From: Sulfurospirillaceae bacterium
GTDB lineage: Bacteria; Campylobacterota; Campylobacteria; Campylobacterales; Sulfurospirillaceae
Length of the DNA: 45,139 nt
Reading direction: 5' to 3'
Assembly (NCBI GenBank): GCA_028693565.1
Contig: JAQUVE010000005.1
Coordinates: forward strand, 1 to 45,139
In this document: positions 32,756 to 43,412 of the stretch, piece after piece
How the letters are laid out: each line of letters begins with the position of its first letter
Position numbering within the stretch: position 1 is the stretch's first letter
Translations under genes and position numbers: made by a program
The notes under the pieces: generated by a model
The model's database searches: none
Told to the model about the DNA's origin: nothing
Seen by the model: only the letters and a program-made list of their open reading frames with translations

Positions 32756-34149
32756 TATTGAATTGCTTTACCATTGATAGTAACTTCACCTTTTTTCATC
32801 ACAATATCATAAATGAAAAAATCACCTTCCGCACGGCCATAGTTCATCTCTGGTGTAGAACCACTAAGCGTTTCTAATGTTTGTTTATCCTCTTTGTGCA
32901 CTTTGATGCGTGACGTAATATCCAGCAAACCTACAAGTTCTAACGGGCTTTGTTTATCGCTGTAACTGTTCTTTGGTATTGTTAACGTTACATCGACACC
33001 GATATCTTTCAGTGTCATGATTCCCGTGATATTTTGCATTGCTACATTCAACGTAATTGTTATACCATTGTTGATGAGAGCCACAAAATCATCAATAATG
33101 ACTTTATCATTCACACTGGTCGCTCCACTGATGAGTAACGTGTTGTAATCTTGTTGAATTTTTTTCATTGTGTCACTATTGATGCCTTCTAAAACAAGTT
33201 TAATGCCTAATTTTTCAATATTTAATGAATCTTGAACACTATCAGCAAAAGCAATCATATTGAGCCTATAATCAGCCTTTACATGGAGACTTTTAGCAAC
33301 ATCTTCAACACTACTTAGTGCTTTAATCGGGCCAAATGAAAGCTTTGTTGTACTATATGGCTCTTCTAAAACAAATGCATATTTGTCAATAGACAGATCA
33401 CCTTTATTGTTTAAATCATCTTTATAAGTAAACCCATAGTTAAAATTATCCAATTGTGTTGAGAAATTCACACTCTTACTGTGAAGATTGATGGCTTGTT
33501 TACCAATGCTCGCTTTCCCTGTGATAACACCACCACTTTCACTCAAATCAAGCATTTGATTACCCATATCAAGGCTTAACGTTGCTGCTTCGAGTTTTAA
33601 TTCCTCTTTAATATCTTTTAACTTGAAAGATTTTAACTTTTCATCGCTACCAAAGACCATGTCAGCAGCAAAAACACCTCGATTCAATAAAGGCAAAATA
33701 GCATCAGCGGCAACTTTTTCTTGAGCTAATTCATTTTGTAACGACGTTGACAGAGAAGATAATGCTAAACTCACGGTTGTATCACTTGCTAAAAGGTTCG
33801 AATTCGTCATCTCTCCTTTAAATTTGATACCATTAAATGCTTCATTAATCTCATCTCTGGTTTGTCTTTTCATGTTTTGTGCAAAAAGTTTGTATTGTGG
33901 GTTTTTTTCAACTAAAGCCTCCAGTAAAAAATCCCTAACTTTTTGCGCATCTACAACCTCAAGTGTAAAGGTTCGTGTGGTATTTAAATAACCAACTTTA
34001 CTGATAATCTCTTGCTTTAAGCCATGACTTTCGAGCTTTACTTTAGTCTCTTCGACTTTTTGGTCAATACCACTTGCGATAAATAAAGGAGTCGCAGCAA
34101 CCGCCGCCACAATAATTCCTGAGGCTACTAGATATTTCATTTTAGACAT
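32755..34149 (-). CDS. DUF945 (YdgA) family protein
   Basis: The 464-residue protein has an N-terminal membrane anchor (residues 5-25, YLVASGIIVAAVAATPLFIA), then the conserved opening VEETKVKLESHGLKQEII of the YdgA/DUF945 family. A long mostly beta-strand periplasmic part follows, rich in short LKDI and LSL repeats. The function of the family is unknown; a role in the envelope is likely. It shares a base with the EI24 start and follows a small unknown gene after 15 bp. Confidence 0.85.
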   Translation of the reverse strand: MSKMKYLVASGIIVAAVAATPLFIASGIDQKVEETKVKLESHGLKQEIISKVGYLNTTRTFTLEVVDAQKVRDFLLEALVEKNPQYKLFAQNMKRQTRDEINEAFNGIKFKGEMTNSNLLASDTTVSLALSSLSTSLQNELAQEKVAADAILPLLNRGVFAADMVFGSDEKLKSFKLKDIKEELKLEAATLSLDMGNQMLDLSESGGVITGKASIGKQAINLHSKSVNFSTQLDNFNYGFTYKDDLNNKGDLSIDKYAFVLEEPYSTTKLSFGPIKALSSVEDVAKSLHVKADYRLNMIAFADSVQDSLNIEKLGIKLVLEGINSDTMKKIQQDYNTLLISGATSVNDKVIIDDFVALINNGITITLNVAMQNITGIMTLKDIGVDVTLTIPKNSYSDKQSPLELVGLLDITSRIKVHKEDKQTLETLSGSTPEMNYGRAEGDFFIYDIVMKKGEVTINGKAIQ

Positions 34150-34164
34150 GTATTGCCTTTGTAT

Positions 34165-34488
34165 TTAATTGTAACCTATGACATAATAGGTATGTTTATT
34201 GGGAACTTTTTCTATCGCTATTTTATACTTTTGGGACCATTTGACTATCATCTCATCCACTTCTGCAATCATCTCATCCCCTAAGGCTTCATTTTTTATT
34301 TTAAAATAGTCCTTATTACTAGAGAGTGCCACAAAAGAGTGATGTGATTGAAGCGCAACATGTAAAGCAATCAAATGCTTTTCGACGTGTTCAAACCCTT
34401 TTGTATTGTCAATTACACGTTGTATTTGCGCTGTTGTATTTGGGGAAACACTGTATCCCAACTGTGTCAATAGTCCTTCATTTCTCAT
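34165..34488 (-). CDS. Conserved-looking small protein of unknown function
   Basis: The 107-residue soluble protein is mostly helical with a mixed charge pattern. It has HVALQSHHSF in the middle and ends YYVIGYN. There is no membrane segment, signal or recognisable domain. It sits between prfB (10-bp gap) and the DUF945 gene (15-bp gap), so it is surely cotranscribed with them. Confidence 0.75.
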   Translation of the reverse strand: MRNEGLLTQLGYSVSPNTTAQIQRVIDNTKGFEHVEKHLIALHVALQSHHSFVALSSNKDYFKIKNEALGDEMIAEVDEMIVKWSQKYKIAIEKVPNKHTYYVIGYN

Positions 34489-34498
34489 GATTATCCTT

Positions 34499-35593
34499 TT
34501 AGCGTTTTTGAGCGATTAATACGCCCTCTATCATTTTGGTAATATCACCATCTAAAATCGCATTCACTTGCGAATAAGCAATATTGCTTCGGTTATCCTT
34601 CACTTGCTGATACGGTGCTAACACGTAAGAGCGTATTTGATGACCCCAGCCAATTTCACTTTTTTCAACACCATCTTTTTCAGCTTGTTGTTTTTCAAGT
34701 TCGAGCTCATACATACGTGATTTTAGCATCTTCATTGCCGATGCTTTATTCTTATGTTGGGAGCGATCATTTTGGCATTGCACCACAATACCAGTAGGTA
34801 TATGAGTGATACGAATGGCGCTATCGGTTTTATTGACGTGTTGTCCCCCTGCTCCACCAGAGCGGTACGTATCAATTTTAAGATCACGCTCTTCAATCAC
34901 AATATCAATATCATCATCCACTTCTGGAGAAACCATCACAGAACTAAATGACGTATGACGTTTAGCATTGGCATCGAATGGACTGATGCGTACCAAGCGA
35001 TGAATGCCATTTTCAACTTTCATATATCCGTACGCATTTTCCCCACGGATAATAAAACTGACATCTTTAAGCCCTGCTTCATCACCTTCTTGATAATCCA
35101 GCACCTCGATTTTAAAACCACATCGCTCTGCCCAACGAAGATACATTCGATACAACATACTTGCCCAATCTTGGCTTTCTGTTCCGCCCGCACCTGGGTG
35201 GATGCTGACGATAGCATTACTGCTATCATTTTCGCCACTAAGCATCATCGTAATTTCAAGATTAGTGATATGATCTTCCAAATTTCCAGCATCTTCATAA
35301 AGTGAATTAATTGTGCTTTCATCATTCTCGCTATTAGCCATTTCATATAAATCCACAGCATCCATGACGACATTTTTGGCTTTAGTATAACGTACCAACA
35401 AAGAGTTCAATGATGTTTTTTCTTTTTGCATCTCTCCCGCTTTTTTGGCATCATTCCAAAATTCAGGGTCTTGCTCAATCGTCTCAATCTCACCTAATCT
35501 TCGTTCAAGCTCAACGGGTTTAATGATTTGTGCGATATTTTCTACTTTTGTAGAAAGTTTTTTGAGTAATTCTGTATATTCATAACTATCCAA
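34499..35593 (-). CDS. prfB: Peptide chain release factor 2
   Basis: The 364-residue factor has the GGQ motif (about 248-250, in [12 protein letters not shown]) for peptide release and the SPF tripeptide (in [11 protein letters not shown]) that reads UGA and UAA. This marks it as RF2 and not RF1. The frame is continuous from ATG: the internal UGA and programmed +1 frameshift of many bacterial prfB genes are absent. It is first in a four-gene operon. It is divergent from panC. Confidence 0.97.
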   Translation of the reverse strand: MDSYEYTELLKKLSTKVENIAQIIKPVELERRLGEIETIEQDPEFWNDAKKAGEMQKEKTSLNSLLVRYTKAKNVVMDAVDLYEMANSENDESTINSLYEDAGNLEDHITNLEITMMLSGENDSSNAIVSIHPGAGGTESQDWASMLYRMYLRWAERCGFKIEVLDYQEGDEAGLKDVSFIIRGENAYGYMKVENGIHRLVRISPFDANAKRHTSFSSVMVSPEVDDDIDIVIEERDLKIDTYRSGGAGGQHVNKTDSAIRITHIPTGIVVQCQNDRSQHKNKASAMKMLKSRMYELELEKQQAEKDGVEKSEIGWGHQIRSYVLAPYQQVKDNRSNIAYSQVNAILDGDITKMIEGVLIAQKR

Positions 35594-35655
35594 ACAGGTA
35601 TCCTTTTGCTATAATGCGCTCTTTAAAGTTTATATTTTACTCAAAAGTGCCTAAA

Positions 35656-36477
35656 ATGAAAATAGTAAAAACAATTGATGAATTAAAAGCCTACCGTAGC
35701 GAGTGTTCAGGGAGCATTGGCTTCGTTCCGACAATGGGAGCTTTACACAATGGTCACCTTTCTTTGATACAAAAATCAACCAGTGAAAATGACCACACAA
35801 TCGTCTCCGTTTTTGTCAACCCAACACAATTTTTGGAAGGTGAAGATTTCCATACCTATCCTAAACGTACAGAAGCTGATATTAAGATTTGTGAATTTGC
35901 AGGGGTTAGTGCTTTATTTATGCCCAACAGTGAAGAAATGTATAGTATGTGTGAGCCCTCTTTATGTGCCCCTAGTCACAAAGCGTATATTTTAGAAGGT
36001 TTAGCAAGACCTGGACATTTTGATGGTGTTTTACGCGTAGTGCTCAAACTCTTAAACCTAGCACAACCAACCCATGCCTATTTTGGTAAAAAAGACGCAC
36101 AACAACTCTATCTCATTCAAAATATGGTAAAAACTTTTTTTCTTAACACACAGATTATACCGTGTGAAATTGTACGAGAAGATGATGGACTCGCCCTTTC
36201 TAGCCGCAATGTTTACCTCTCATCTTCTGAACGACAAGAAGCATTACTCTTATCACAATCACTTAAAGTTGCAACGCAAAAAATCATTGCAGGTCAAAGA
36301 GATACTTTATCCATCAAAGCATCGATGTATGAAGTACTTAAACCTTTACACGTAGAATATGTGGAGATAGTAAACCGAGATTTTGATACAATATCTACGA
36401 TCGAAATAGGTCAGAGTATTATTTTAGTCTGTGCGAAAGTGGGTACTACCCGCCTCATTGATAATCTTTGGATTTAA
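35656..36477 (+). CDS. panC: Pantothenate synthetase
   Basis: The 273-residue enzyme has [13 protein letters not shown] (HIGH-type nucleotide site), [18 protein letters not shown] and [13 protein letters not shown], all expected of PanC. It joins pantoate and beta-alanine with ATP in coenzyme A synthesis. The frame is open from 35614, but the ATG at 35656 gives the usual family length. No clear ribosome binding site is visible there. It is followed by rimO after 8 bp. Confidence 0.95.
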   Translation: MKIVKTIDELKAYRSECSGSIGFVPTMGALHNGHLSLIQKSTSENDHTIVSVFVNPTQFLEGEDFHTYPKRTEADIKICEFAGVSALFMPNSEEMYSMCEPSLCAPSHKAYILEGLARPGHFDGVLRVVLKLLNLAQPTHAYFGKKDAQQLYLIQNMVKTFFLNTQIIPCEIVREDDGLALSSRNVYLSSSERQEALLLSQSLKVATQKIIAGQRDTLSIKASMYEVLKPLHVEYVEIVNRDFDTISTIEIGQSIILVCAKVGTTRLIDNLWI

Positions 36478-36485
36478 GGAAAAGA

Positions 36486-37799
36486 GTGAAGAAAAAACTG
36501 CATTTAGTCTCATTGGGATGTAATAAAAATTTAGTTGATAGTGAAGTCATGTTAGGGCGTTTAAGTGCCTATGAGCTTTGCGATGAGCCCTCTCTTGCAG
36601 ATGTCTTGATCGTCAATACATGTGGCTTTATTGGACCTGCTAAAGAAGAGAGTCTCAATACTATTTTTTCACTGCATGAATCTCGAAAAAAAGAGTCTTT
36701 ACTCGTTGTAGCAGGTTGTTTGACCGAACGCTATAAAGAAGAGTTGATGGAAGAACTAAAAGAGGTCGACCTTTTTACTGGTGTGGGAGATTATGATAAA
36801 ATTGATGAAATTATCGCGCTAAAGCAAAATCGATTTTCACCTAAAACCTATCTGCTCAATGAAGAAGAACGTGTGATTACAGGCTCTAATGCTCACGCTT
36901 ACATTAAACTCAGTGAAGGGTGCAACCAAGCGTGTAGCTTCTGTGCCATCCCCGGATTTAAAGGCAAATTACTCTCTCGAACTTTGGAGTCTTTGGTTAA
37001 AGAAGTAAGCTCGTTAGTTAAAAAAGGCTTTTATGATTTTAGTTTTATCTCCCAAGATAGTAGCTCTTTTTTAAGAGACACGGGTGAAAAAGAGGGGCTC
37101 ATCAAACTTATTGATGCTGTTGAGAAGATCAAAGGCGTTAAGAGTGCACGCATATTGTATCTTTATCCCACCACAACCTCTAATGCACTCATTGAGCGTA
37201 TTATCAGCTCTCCTTTGTTTCATAACTACTTCGATATGCCTATCCAACACATCAATGATGCTATGTTAAAGCGTATGAAAAGAGGAGCTGGGAAAGAGCG
37301 TATCATGGAGCAGCTTACGTTGATGCGTAATGCTAAAGATAGTTTTGTTCGTACAAGCTTTATTATCGGGCACCCAGGTGAGAGTGAAGCAGAATTTAAT
37401 GAGCTTTTAGCGTTTACGCAATCTTTTGATTTTGATAGGGTCAATCTTTTTGCCTATTCAGACGAAGAAGATACCTCAGCATATGATATGAGCGATAAAA
37501 TTGATGCTAAGGTAACCACAAAACGTATCAAACAAATTGATAAAATTATTCAAGGCAAAACAAAAAAAAGTCTCCAAAAAGAGTTAGGACAACAAACAAT
37601 TCTCTTGGTTGAAGGTGAGAGCAGTGAGCATGAATTTTTTATGGGTGCAAGAAAATTGTTATGGGCACCTAGTATTGATGGCGAAATCTTAATCAATGAC
37701 TCAGATATTGGTACACTTGAAGTAGGAAAAAGCTATCACGCTACGATTACAGATATTGCTGGAGACAAACTCGTTGCAACCGTTACCAAGCCTGCATGA
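36486..37799 (+). CDS. rimO: Ribosomal protein S12 methylthiotransferase
   Basis: The 437-residue radical SAM protein has the N-terminal cluster cysteines ([22 protein letters not shown]) and the radical SAM triad CNQACSFC with AIPGFKG. A TRAM-like C-terminal domain follows. It adds a methylthio group to an aspartate of ribosomal protein S12. The GTG at 36486 is chosen because AAGGA lies five bases upstream; the TTG at 36468 overlaps panC. The sister enzyme gene miaB lies at 41601, and the [12 protein letters not shown] opening distinguishes RimO. Confidence 0.96.
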   Translation: MKKKLHLVSLGCNKNLVDSEVMLGRLSAYELCDEPSLADVLIVNTCGFIGPAKEESLNTIFSLHESRKKESLLVVAGCLTERYKEELMEELKEVDLFTGVGDYDKIDEIIALKQNRFSPKTYLLNEEERVITGSNAHAYIKLSEGCNQACSFCAIPGFKGKLLSRTLESLVKEVSSLVKKGFYDFSFISQDSSSFLRDTGEKEGLIKLIDAVEKIKGVKSARILYLYPTTTSNALIERIISSPLFHNYFDMPIQHINDAMLKRMKRGAGKERIMEQLTLMRNAKDSFVRTSFIIGHPGESEAEFNELLAFTQSFDFDRVNLFAYSDEEDTSAYDMSDKIDAKVTTKRIKQIDKIIQGKTKKSLQKELGQQTILLVEGESSEHEFFMGARKLLWAPSIDGEILINDSDIGTLEVGKSYHATITDIAGDKLVATVTKPA

Positions 37800-38787
37800 G
37801 AGCACCCTTGAGGCATTAAAAAACAGCACCAATCTTTTAGCTTTCTCAGGTGGTGGAGATTCTACCGCCCTCTTTTTTCTCTTACTTGAACACAATATCG
37901 CTTTTGATATTGCCATTGTTAATTACCATACGAGAGCTCAAAGTAATGAAGAAGTAGCGTACGCTAGAACACTTGCTAAAAAATATCATAAGCACTGTTT
38001 TGTATATGATTGTCATCTCTCCTTAGCAAATTTTGAACACCATGCCCGAAAAGAGCGTTACAGTTTTTTTGAAAAACTGATTCATGAGCATCACTATACA
38101 ACACTTTTAAGCGCCCACCATTTAAACGATAAATTAGAGTGGTTTTTGATGCAGCTCTCTCGTGGCGCAGGTTTGGTAGAGATGATTGGAATGAGTGAGC
38201 GAGAACAGAGAGAAGACTATGTTATGGTACGACCTTTGTTGCATATCAGTAAAGCTTCACTACAACACTTTTTACAGATGCGAAACATTACTTACTTTCA
38301 TGATGAAAGTAATGATAAAACATACTATGCACGAAACCACATTCGAGCACACTACGCCAATGCCTTTATTGATGAATTTGCCCTAGGGGTTAGTAAGAGT
38401 TTTGAGTATTTGCAAAATGATGCCTTAAGACTACTGCCTCTACAAATTGTGCGCATTAAAAATCTTTTTATTATCACACGTCATAACGATGATCTTTTCA
38501 ATATTCGTCATATAGATAAAGTGCTTAAGCAATTAGGTACATTGGTATCACAAGCCCAACGTGATGAAATTTTACGTACTAAAGAGTGTGTTGTAGGCGG
38601 GGTGATTTCTGTCTGTTTTACAGACAAATCGATTTTTATAGCACCTTATTGCCATACCGTGATGACAAAAGCTTTTAAAGAAGCATGTCGAAATGCCCGC
38701 ATCCCCTCAAAAATAAGACCCTACATGTATCAAGAATCTATTGCTCCTTGTGAGGTTCTTTTGTTGCATTCAGATCATATACTTTAA
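37774..38787 (+). CDS. tilS: tRNA(Ile)-lysidine synthase
   Basis: The 337-residue protein has the PP-loop [12 protein letters not shown] near the start, then [21 protein letters not shown] and the RPLL region, the TilS core. It converts C34 of the CAU-anticodon isoleucine tRNA to lysidine with ATP and lysine. It is short, lacking a long C-terminal domain, as is usual in Campylobacterota. The start is uncertain. No ATG lies before the PP-loop in frame, and the TTG at 37774 has GGAGA eight bases upstream, inside rimO. The TTG at 37756 is an alternative. Confidence 0.92.
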   Translation: MQPLPSLHESTLEALKNSTNLLAFSGGGDSTALFFLLLEHNIAFDIAIVNYHTRAQSNEEVAYARTLAKKYHKHCFVYDCHLSLANFEHHARKERYSFFEKLIHEHHYTTLLSAHHLNDKLEWFLMQLSRGAGLVEMIGMSEREQREDYVMVRPLLHISKASLQHFLQMRNITYFHDESNDKTYYARNHIRAHYANAFIDEFALGVSKSFEYLQNDALRLLPLQIVRIKNLFIITRHNDDLFNIRHIDKVLKQLGTLVSQAQRDEILRTKECVVGGVISVCFTDKSIFIAPYCHTVMTKAFKEACRNARIPSKIRPYMYQESIAPCEVLLLHSDHIL

Positions 38788-39304
38788 TGGTAAACGTCGA
38801 AGTGATTCGATCTTGATTTGATTCAAGATGAATGGGGAAGTCAGCTTGCACAATGCTACTGTAATGATTAAGCCCTTCTAAAAAGTTATAAAAATTTGTC
38901 GGTGTTTTTAGTAACGACGTGACATTCAGCTCATACTCTACAAACTCTTTTTTATAGTCTGTTTTAGTCACTTGCGTTAAATTGACTTGTGTAAAAAATT
39001 TGCCGGCATATTTTAAAAATTCCTCTTGCGTAAAAGGGTGTTTAAAGGCTAAGAGTACCGCTGCATTTTCCGTTTTTAAGCGTGTCAACTCTGCTTCTCG
39101 TTCTAAATAAAGATTTTCAACTCTTGTTTTGTGCACCAAAACCCGTTTATGTTCTGCTTGCAAACTGCGATGCTCTTTAACGTTAGGGATAATAATCAAA
39201 AAGATAATACTAAAAATGATTACAATGAACGCCATAAAGAAAAGCAATAACTTCATCAAATCTATTTTTTCTAGACTTCTATCAATACTATTCACGTATA
39301 CCAT
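38738..39304 (-). CDS. PilO-like membrane protein
   Basis: The 188-residue protein has one N-terminal membrane helix (about 17-40), a coiled coil (about 45-85), and a small alpha/beta domain with VNLTQVTKTDYKKEFVEYELNV, the plan of PilO/GspM proteins. These assemble with PilN and PilM-like partners in type IV pilus or DNA-uptake machines. It is the third gene of the trio and overlaps the PilN-like gene by 17 bp. Its 3' end overlaps the convergent tilS by 50 bp. The call rests on architecture and order. Confidence 0.65.
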   Translation of the reverse strand: MVYVNSIDRSLEKIDLMKLLLFFMAFIVIIFSIIFLIIIPNVKEHRSLQAEHKRVLVHKTRVENLYLEREAELTRLKTENAAVLLAFKHPFTQEEFLKYAGKFFTQVNLTQVTKTDYKKEFVEYELNVTSLLKTPTNFYNFLEGLNHYSSIVQADFPIHLESNQDRITSTFTIKVYDLNATKEPHKEQ

Positions 39305-39809
39305 CCGTTCCTACAATTTTATTGATACTTACAAAATTATACCAGCCCTCTTTGGTTAAATAAAACGTTGTGCTACTCGTATGAAAGATTGATTTTAGCG
39401 GTGCTGCAAGTAAAAAATTGAACGTATCTTGTGTAGGGGAAGTTCCATATAAAATAAGAGAATTACGTTCCATCTCTACTTTGCGAAGGGTAATTTGATC
39501 GGGAACCAAATCAAAAAGATTTTTCATGCTTTCTTTCAACAAGGTATTGTTTGAATAAACCTCTTCAGAGAGTGCTTTTTCACGTAAAATCAAACTAATA
39601 GCTTCATCATCTTGGTCAATACGCGTTTCTAATGCCTCACGTTGAGCTGTTAACTCAACAGCACCTTCTTTAAAAGAACGCATCTCCATTTGAATATAAA
39701 AATCAAATGTAAAAAGAAAAACAACCATTAATGTAATAAAAATAATCCACAATTTACTAAAGAGAGAAACAAAATGTTTTTTTCGAGGGGCTATAAAGCT
39801 ATATCTCAT
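39288..39809 (-). CDS. PilN-like membrane protein
   Basis: The 173-residue protein has a short cytoplasmic N-terminus, one membrane helix (about 19-40), a helical coiled part (about 45-95) and a C-terminal alpha/beta domain with LVPDQITLRKVEMERNSLILYGTSPT. That segment is a hallmark of PilN-type proteins, which relate motif changes between helix and strand. It overlaps the preceding PilM-like gene by 4 bp (ATGA). It probably belongs to a pilus or natural-transformation apparatus. Confidence 0.7.
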   Translation of the reverse strand: MRYSFIAPRKKHFVSLFSKLWIIFITLMVVFLFTFDFYIQMEMRSFKEGAVELTAQREALETRIDQDDEAISLILREKALSEEVYSNNTLLKESMKNLFDLVPDQITLRKVEMERNSLILYGTSPTQDTFNFLLAAPLKSIFHTSSTTFYLTKEGWYNFVSINKIVGTDGIRE

Positions 39810-40864
39810 CGAAAAACCTCTTTTATAGCGATATCACAAAGCCTATCTGGAATATCCACTTTGTGAATTTCAACATCCATCATGAGCTCATCTTCAAGTT
39901 GATGAATAAGATCTGAGCTCATTTCAAATCCATCAAAAATAATAATTTCTTCAATAAACTCACCATGAAATAAAGGGTTGTGATAATACTCTTCAAAAGA
40001 AGATTTAAGATATTTATACACTAAAAGATCACGCCCATATAACTCTAAGCTCGTATCTTCTTCTTTAACATTGTCAAAACCTTTAAAATGGCCGAGTGTT
40101 TTGGCATCATCCAAATCCGAAAAAGAGTCTACTTCATGCAGTTCATCAATATCTTCTAAATCACTAAGACCACTTAATCCCTCGTCATCATCTTCCTCAT
40201 CCATTTCAAGTTCAGGCATCTCTCCTAAATTAGTGATACTCTCTTCTTCTTGCTCATTTTCCCAATCACTGACTTCATTTGTTTGTGTGAAAGAGTTATT
40301 ACTTTGTGTCTTAAAGAAGGCTCCAAAATGAAGTTTTGTATCATTAAAAACTGCCGAGATAAAAAAATCTTGACAGTTTAATAAATAGAGCGTTGGTTTA
40401 GATTTTAATTTTTGAGAAACAATGAAGTCGTATAAAATTAAAAAGGGAGAGTAAACAAGATCCACTCCTGTTTCACTAAAAAGATTTCCCACCCATTTGA
40501 TTTCAATAAAAGAAGCATACATAGACCATTGCTTATTAACACTGATCGCATGGACATTTTTGATGTCGACGTTATGTTTACGATAACTTTCAGCTCCTGT
40601 GCCCTCAATTGCGCCTTGTCCCATTGCATTGAGTAAAAAAACAATATAGACAAATCCATATTCTTCTTGGAGCGAAATCAAATAATTTTGAATTGTACTA
40701 TCTAAATTTTCTGTATCATAAATCCCTGTGAAAGATTTTTCAAATGTTTTTTTAATAACACCATCTTTATACACTTTGCACTTGATATGGCACGCACTTT
40801 CATGTAAAACAACTGCAACAAAAAGATTTTGAAATTTTTTTTGTAATATGCGTCTTAGACTCAT
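39806..40864 (-). CDS. PilM-like protein with acidic insert
   Basis: The 352-residue soluble protein resembles a degenerate actin-like (PilM/GspL) domain in outline: residues 12-190, then 275-352 with IEEIIIFDGFE. Between them lies a strongly acidic, probably disordered stretch (about 197-270) with runs of Asp and Glu. A typical ATP-binding motif is not evident. As first gene of the trio it would be the cytoplasmic partner of the PilN-like protein. The call depends on context and is tentative. Confidence 0.55.
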   Translation of the reverse strand: MSLRRILQKKFQNLFVAVVLHESACHIKCKVYKDGVIKKTFEKSFTGIYDTENLDSTIQNYLISLQEEYGFVYIVFLLNAMGQGAIEGTGAESYRKHNVDIKNVHAISVNKQWSMYASFIEIKWVGNLFSETGVDLVYSPFLILYDFIVSQKLKSKPTLYLLNCQDFFISAVFNDTKLHFGAFFKTQSNNSFTQTNEVSDWENEQEEESITNLGEMPELEMDEEDDDEGLSGLSDLEDIDELHEVDSFSDLDDAKTLGHFKGFDNVKEEDTSLELYGRDLLVYKYLKSSFEEYYHNPLFHGEFIEEIIIFDGFEMSSDLIHQLEDELMMDVEIHKVDIPDRLCDIAIKEVFR

Positions 40865-40984
40865 ACAATTGACTCTTTACTCACGGGCTTCTCTTGTGTT
40901 AATTTGTGATATATATAGTAGACTAATCTTGCTTAAGTTTTCTAAAATAGAAAGCAAAATCAGTACCATTCTTATGCACCTAAG

Positions 40985-41620
40985 CTAGATTGCATGGTTC
41001 AGTAGCTTTTTTTGGATGATTTTCTTGGCTTCATCAAGGCTTAAATCACCTACATAAAAGGGCTCACCAATATAAAAAGACAATGTACAAAATGGCTTTG
41101 GTATGCAAAAAGCATCCCAGCTTTTCATCTTCCAATAGGAAGAAGGCTGACAGTTCAAAGTAACAATCGGTACATTTTTAAGCTTTGCAAGTGTGATTAG
41201 TCCATCGGCAACACTATGCTTTGGTCCTCTTGGCCCATCAGGCGTTATCGCGATATCTCGACCTTTTTGCAATGAGCGAAGCGCATTTTTAAGAACGGTT
41301 GAGGAACCTTTTGAACTACTCCCTCGAATCGTTCCTCCTCCAAAAAGTTGAATGACCTTAGCGATAATTTCACCATCTCCATGGCGACTAATTATCGCGT
41401 CAAGTTGTTGCGACTTGGAGATATGAATATAGGCGAAGGGGAGCATCAAAAGCTCCCCATGCCATAGCGCATAAAGGCTTGGCTCTACCATATCTTGTGA
41501 TGGTATATGATATTTTTTTTTACATGTACTGTATAAAAGCTTTATGATAGCAAAGGCAAGAGGTGGTACTATCCATACCAAAAATTTTTTACGATTTGAT
41601 TTAGAGAACAATGTCGCCAT
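40985..41620 (-). CDS. DUF374 lysophospholipid acyltransferase-like protein
   Basis: The 211-residue protein has an N-terminal hydrophobic anchor (about 12-30), [47 protein letters not shown] and [13 protein letters not shown]. These are the signatures of DUF374, a branch of the acyltransferase superfamily in which the HxxxxD box is replaced by the HGDGE region. A role in lipid A or phospholipid acylation is possible. Its start overlaps the miaB end by 20 bp. The 120-bp gap before the PilM-like gene shows only a weak hairpin. Confidence 0.88.
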   Translation of the reverse strand: MATLFSKSNRKKFLVWIVPPLAFAIIKLLYSTCKKKYHIPSQDMVEPSLYALWHGELLMLPFAYIHISKSQQLDAIISRHGDGEIIAKVIQLFGGGTIRGSSSKGSSTVLKNALRSLQKGRDIAITPDGPRGPKHSVADGLITLAKLKNVPIVTLNCQPSSYWKMKSWDAFCIPKPFCTLSFYIGEPFYVGDLSLDEAKKIIQKKLLNHAI

Positions 41621-42914
41621 AGAGTGCTAAACGTTTAGGATTGGTTATCTTCACATTCACAGTTGTGCCAAGTAAATTCTCATCACCTTCAATCTGAACT
41701 AATGCATTGTTGTCACTTCTACCGGCTAAAAATCCACTATTTCGAAGCTCTTCAATATAAACAGGATAAATTTTCCCTCGATTTGACTCAGCGATTTCAT
41801 CCAAAATTTCGTCTTGCATCAATTGCAATCGTTCCAATCTTTTTGAACCAATTTCAGGGTCAATTTGATGATCAAACTCTGCTGCTTTTGTTAATGGGCG
41901 TGCTGAATATTTGAAAGCAAACACTTGTTCAAACTTAACCTGACGCATCACATCAAGAGTATCTTCAAAATCTTCTTCACTCTCGCCTGGGAAAGCGACA
42001 ATGATATCGGTACTAATTGAGACATCAGGAATCATGGCACGAAGTTTAAGAGCGCGATCTAAGAACCACTCTTTAGTATAACCACGTTTCATTTGCTCTA
42101 AAATATGGGTTGACCCACTTTGCAAAGGCATATGCATCGATTTGCATACTTTTGGGTTTTTGGCAAATGTTTCTAAGAATTTATCATCCATATGCAAAGG
42201 ATGTGGTGACGTAAAGCGAATACGTTCGACTTCTTTAATCTCACTGATGCGATTCAGCAAATCTGAAAAATCTATTTTTTCTTGCGCTCCGCTAAAACGT
42301 CTCCCATAATTATTAACATTTTGACCCAGTAAGAATATCTCTTTCGCTCCATTGAGTGCTGCTTTTCGTGCTTCATTAATGATAAGCTCTGAGGGAATAG
42401 ATATCTCTTCACCTCTGGTTTGAGGGACAATGCAATAGGTACATTTTTTATCGCATCCTATAGAAATATTGACATAAGCCTTGTAAAGGCTATTACGAAA
42501 TTCTCCAAAAGCATAGGTACTCTCATCATAATCCGTATCAACACTTAAGAAGCGTTCTGTATTCACGGCTGTTGAGATTTTTGAAACATTACGAGCCCCG
42601 AGTACAAAACTTACATAGGGAGCTCGTTTAAATATCTCTTCCCCTAAATGGCTAGCAGTACAACCACACACGCCAATTTTAGCACCACTTTTTTTTCGTT
42701 TATTATACTTCCCAATTTCAGAAAAAAGCTTACTAACAGGCTTTTCACGTACACTACACGTATTGATTAAAATTAAATCCGCTTCTTGCATATTATCTGT
42801 TAATGTGTAGTGCTCCTTGTCTCCAAGTTCAGCGATAATATGCTCGGAATCTCGCACGTTCATAGCACATCCGAGCGTTTCAATGTAAAGCTTTTTTTCC
42901 TCTTTTGTATTCAA
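41601..42914 (-). CDS. miaB: tRNA-2-methylthio-N6-dimethylallyladenosine synthase
   Basis: The 437-residue radical SAM enzyme has the N-terminal cluster cysteines ([27 protein letters not shown]) and the radical SAM motif [11 protein letters not shown] followed by TRGEE. A C-terminal TRAM domain ([11 protein letters not shown] at the end) completes it. It adds the 2-methylthio group to A37 of tRNAs reading codons that start with U. GCAMN instead of GCNKN separates it from RimO. It lies 9 bp downstream of the HP0268-family gene. Confidence 0.96.
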   Translation of the reverse strand: MNTKEEKKLYIETLGCAMNVRDSEHIIAELGDKEHYTLTDNMQEADLILINTCSVREKPVSKLFSEIGKYNKRKKSGAKIGVCGCTASHLGEEIFKRAPYVSFVLGARNVSKISTAVNTERFLSVDTDYDESTYAFGEFRNSLYKAYVNISIGCDKKCTYCIVPQTRGEEISIPSELIINEARKAALNGAKEIFLLGQNVNNYGRRFSGAQEKIDFSDLLNRISEIKEVERIRFTSPHPLHMDDKFLETFAKNPKVCKSMHMPLQSGSTHILEQMKRGYTKEWFLDRALKLRAMIPDVSISTDIIVAFPGESEEDFEDTLDVMRQVKFEQVFAFKYSARPLTKAAEFDHQIDPEIGSKRLERLQLMQDEILDEIAESNRGKIYPVYIEELRNSGFLAGRSDNNALVQIEGDENLLGTTVNVKITNPKRLALYGDIVL

Positions 42915-42923
42915 AACAGAGCC

Positions 42924-43166
42924 TTATAATATATGCACTTCGTACATATAATCAGCCTCACCAAGGCCGTATTTAATTTCACGAAGGTACACACTAAAAC
43001 CTTTACCCTCAAAATACTCCACTAAAGTTACTAAATCTTTATGTGAATTTTCTTTATCAAAGTAAAATATTTTCTGTCCATCTTTTTCAATAACTTCTGT
43101 AACCTTATCGAGTGTGATTGTTTTTGGTTTTCCGTTTATTTCATTTCGAGCTAATTTTATTTCCAT
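42924..43166 (-). CDS. HP0268-family protein
   Basis: The 80-residue protein lines up along its whole length with Helicobacter pylori HP0268, including IFYFDKENSHKDL, the YFEGKGFSVYL region and the C-terminal YEVHIL. HP0268 has been reported as a small SMR-fold-like protein with nicking and ribonuclease activity. The family is largely confined to Campylobacterota. It heads an operon with miaB and the acyltransferase. The start follows AGAGG. Confidence 0.88.
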   Translation of the reverse strand: MEIKLARNEINGKPKTITLDKVTEVIEKDGQKIFYFDKENSHKDLVTLVEYFEGKGFSVYLREIKYGLGEADYMYEVHIL

Positions 43167-43202
43167 CGTAAACCTCTTTTCATAGAGAAAATTATCATGT
43201 AC

Positions 43203-43217
43203 GTCTGAAATTCAGAC
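43203..43217. promoter_or_regulatory. Palindrome GTCTGAAATTCAGAC upstream of the HP0268-family gene
   Basis: 7-bp perfect inverted repeat around one central base, 37 bp before the start codon. Its position fits an operator near the promoter. Confidence 0.35.
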
Positions 43218-43309
43218 ACAGATATATCGCGAAGTATACTTTGTTTTCAATAAATTCCTTATTAAGAGAGTTTTTAACCCTTCTAAAGAAAATAAAAGAA
43301 GATTTTTGT

Positions 43310-43315
43310 TATAAT
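43310..43315 (+). promoter_or_regulatory. nusA promoter -10 box
   Basis: TATAAT preceded by a T-rich stretch. Transcription would start near 43322 with a leader of about 90 nt. No good -35 is present, as is common in Campylobacterota. Confidence 0.5.
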
Positions 43316-43412
43316 CTCATTTCTTCCCTCGCAATCATTTAAAATTCCTTTAAATTTGCAATATTGCGGCAATCACACCGATAGAGAATTATGTATAACC
43401 CTAAGGATAACT

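Noticed and set aside
34499-35593. Programmed frameshift in prfB
   Set aside because: The frame is continuous from the ATG, with no internal UGA near the start.
40935-40955. Terminator between the acyltransferase and PilM-like genes
   Set aside because: The hairpin is short and AT-only in its core, so it is not convincing.
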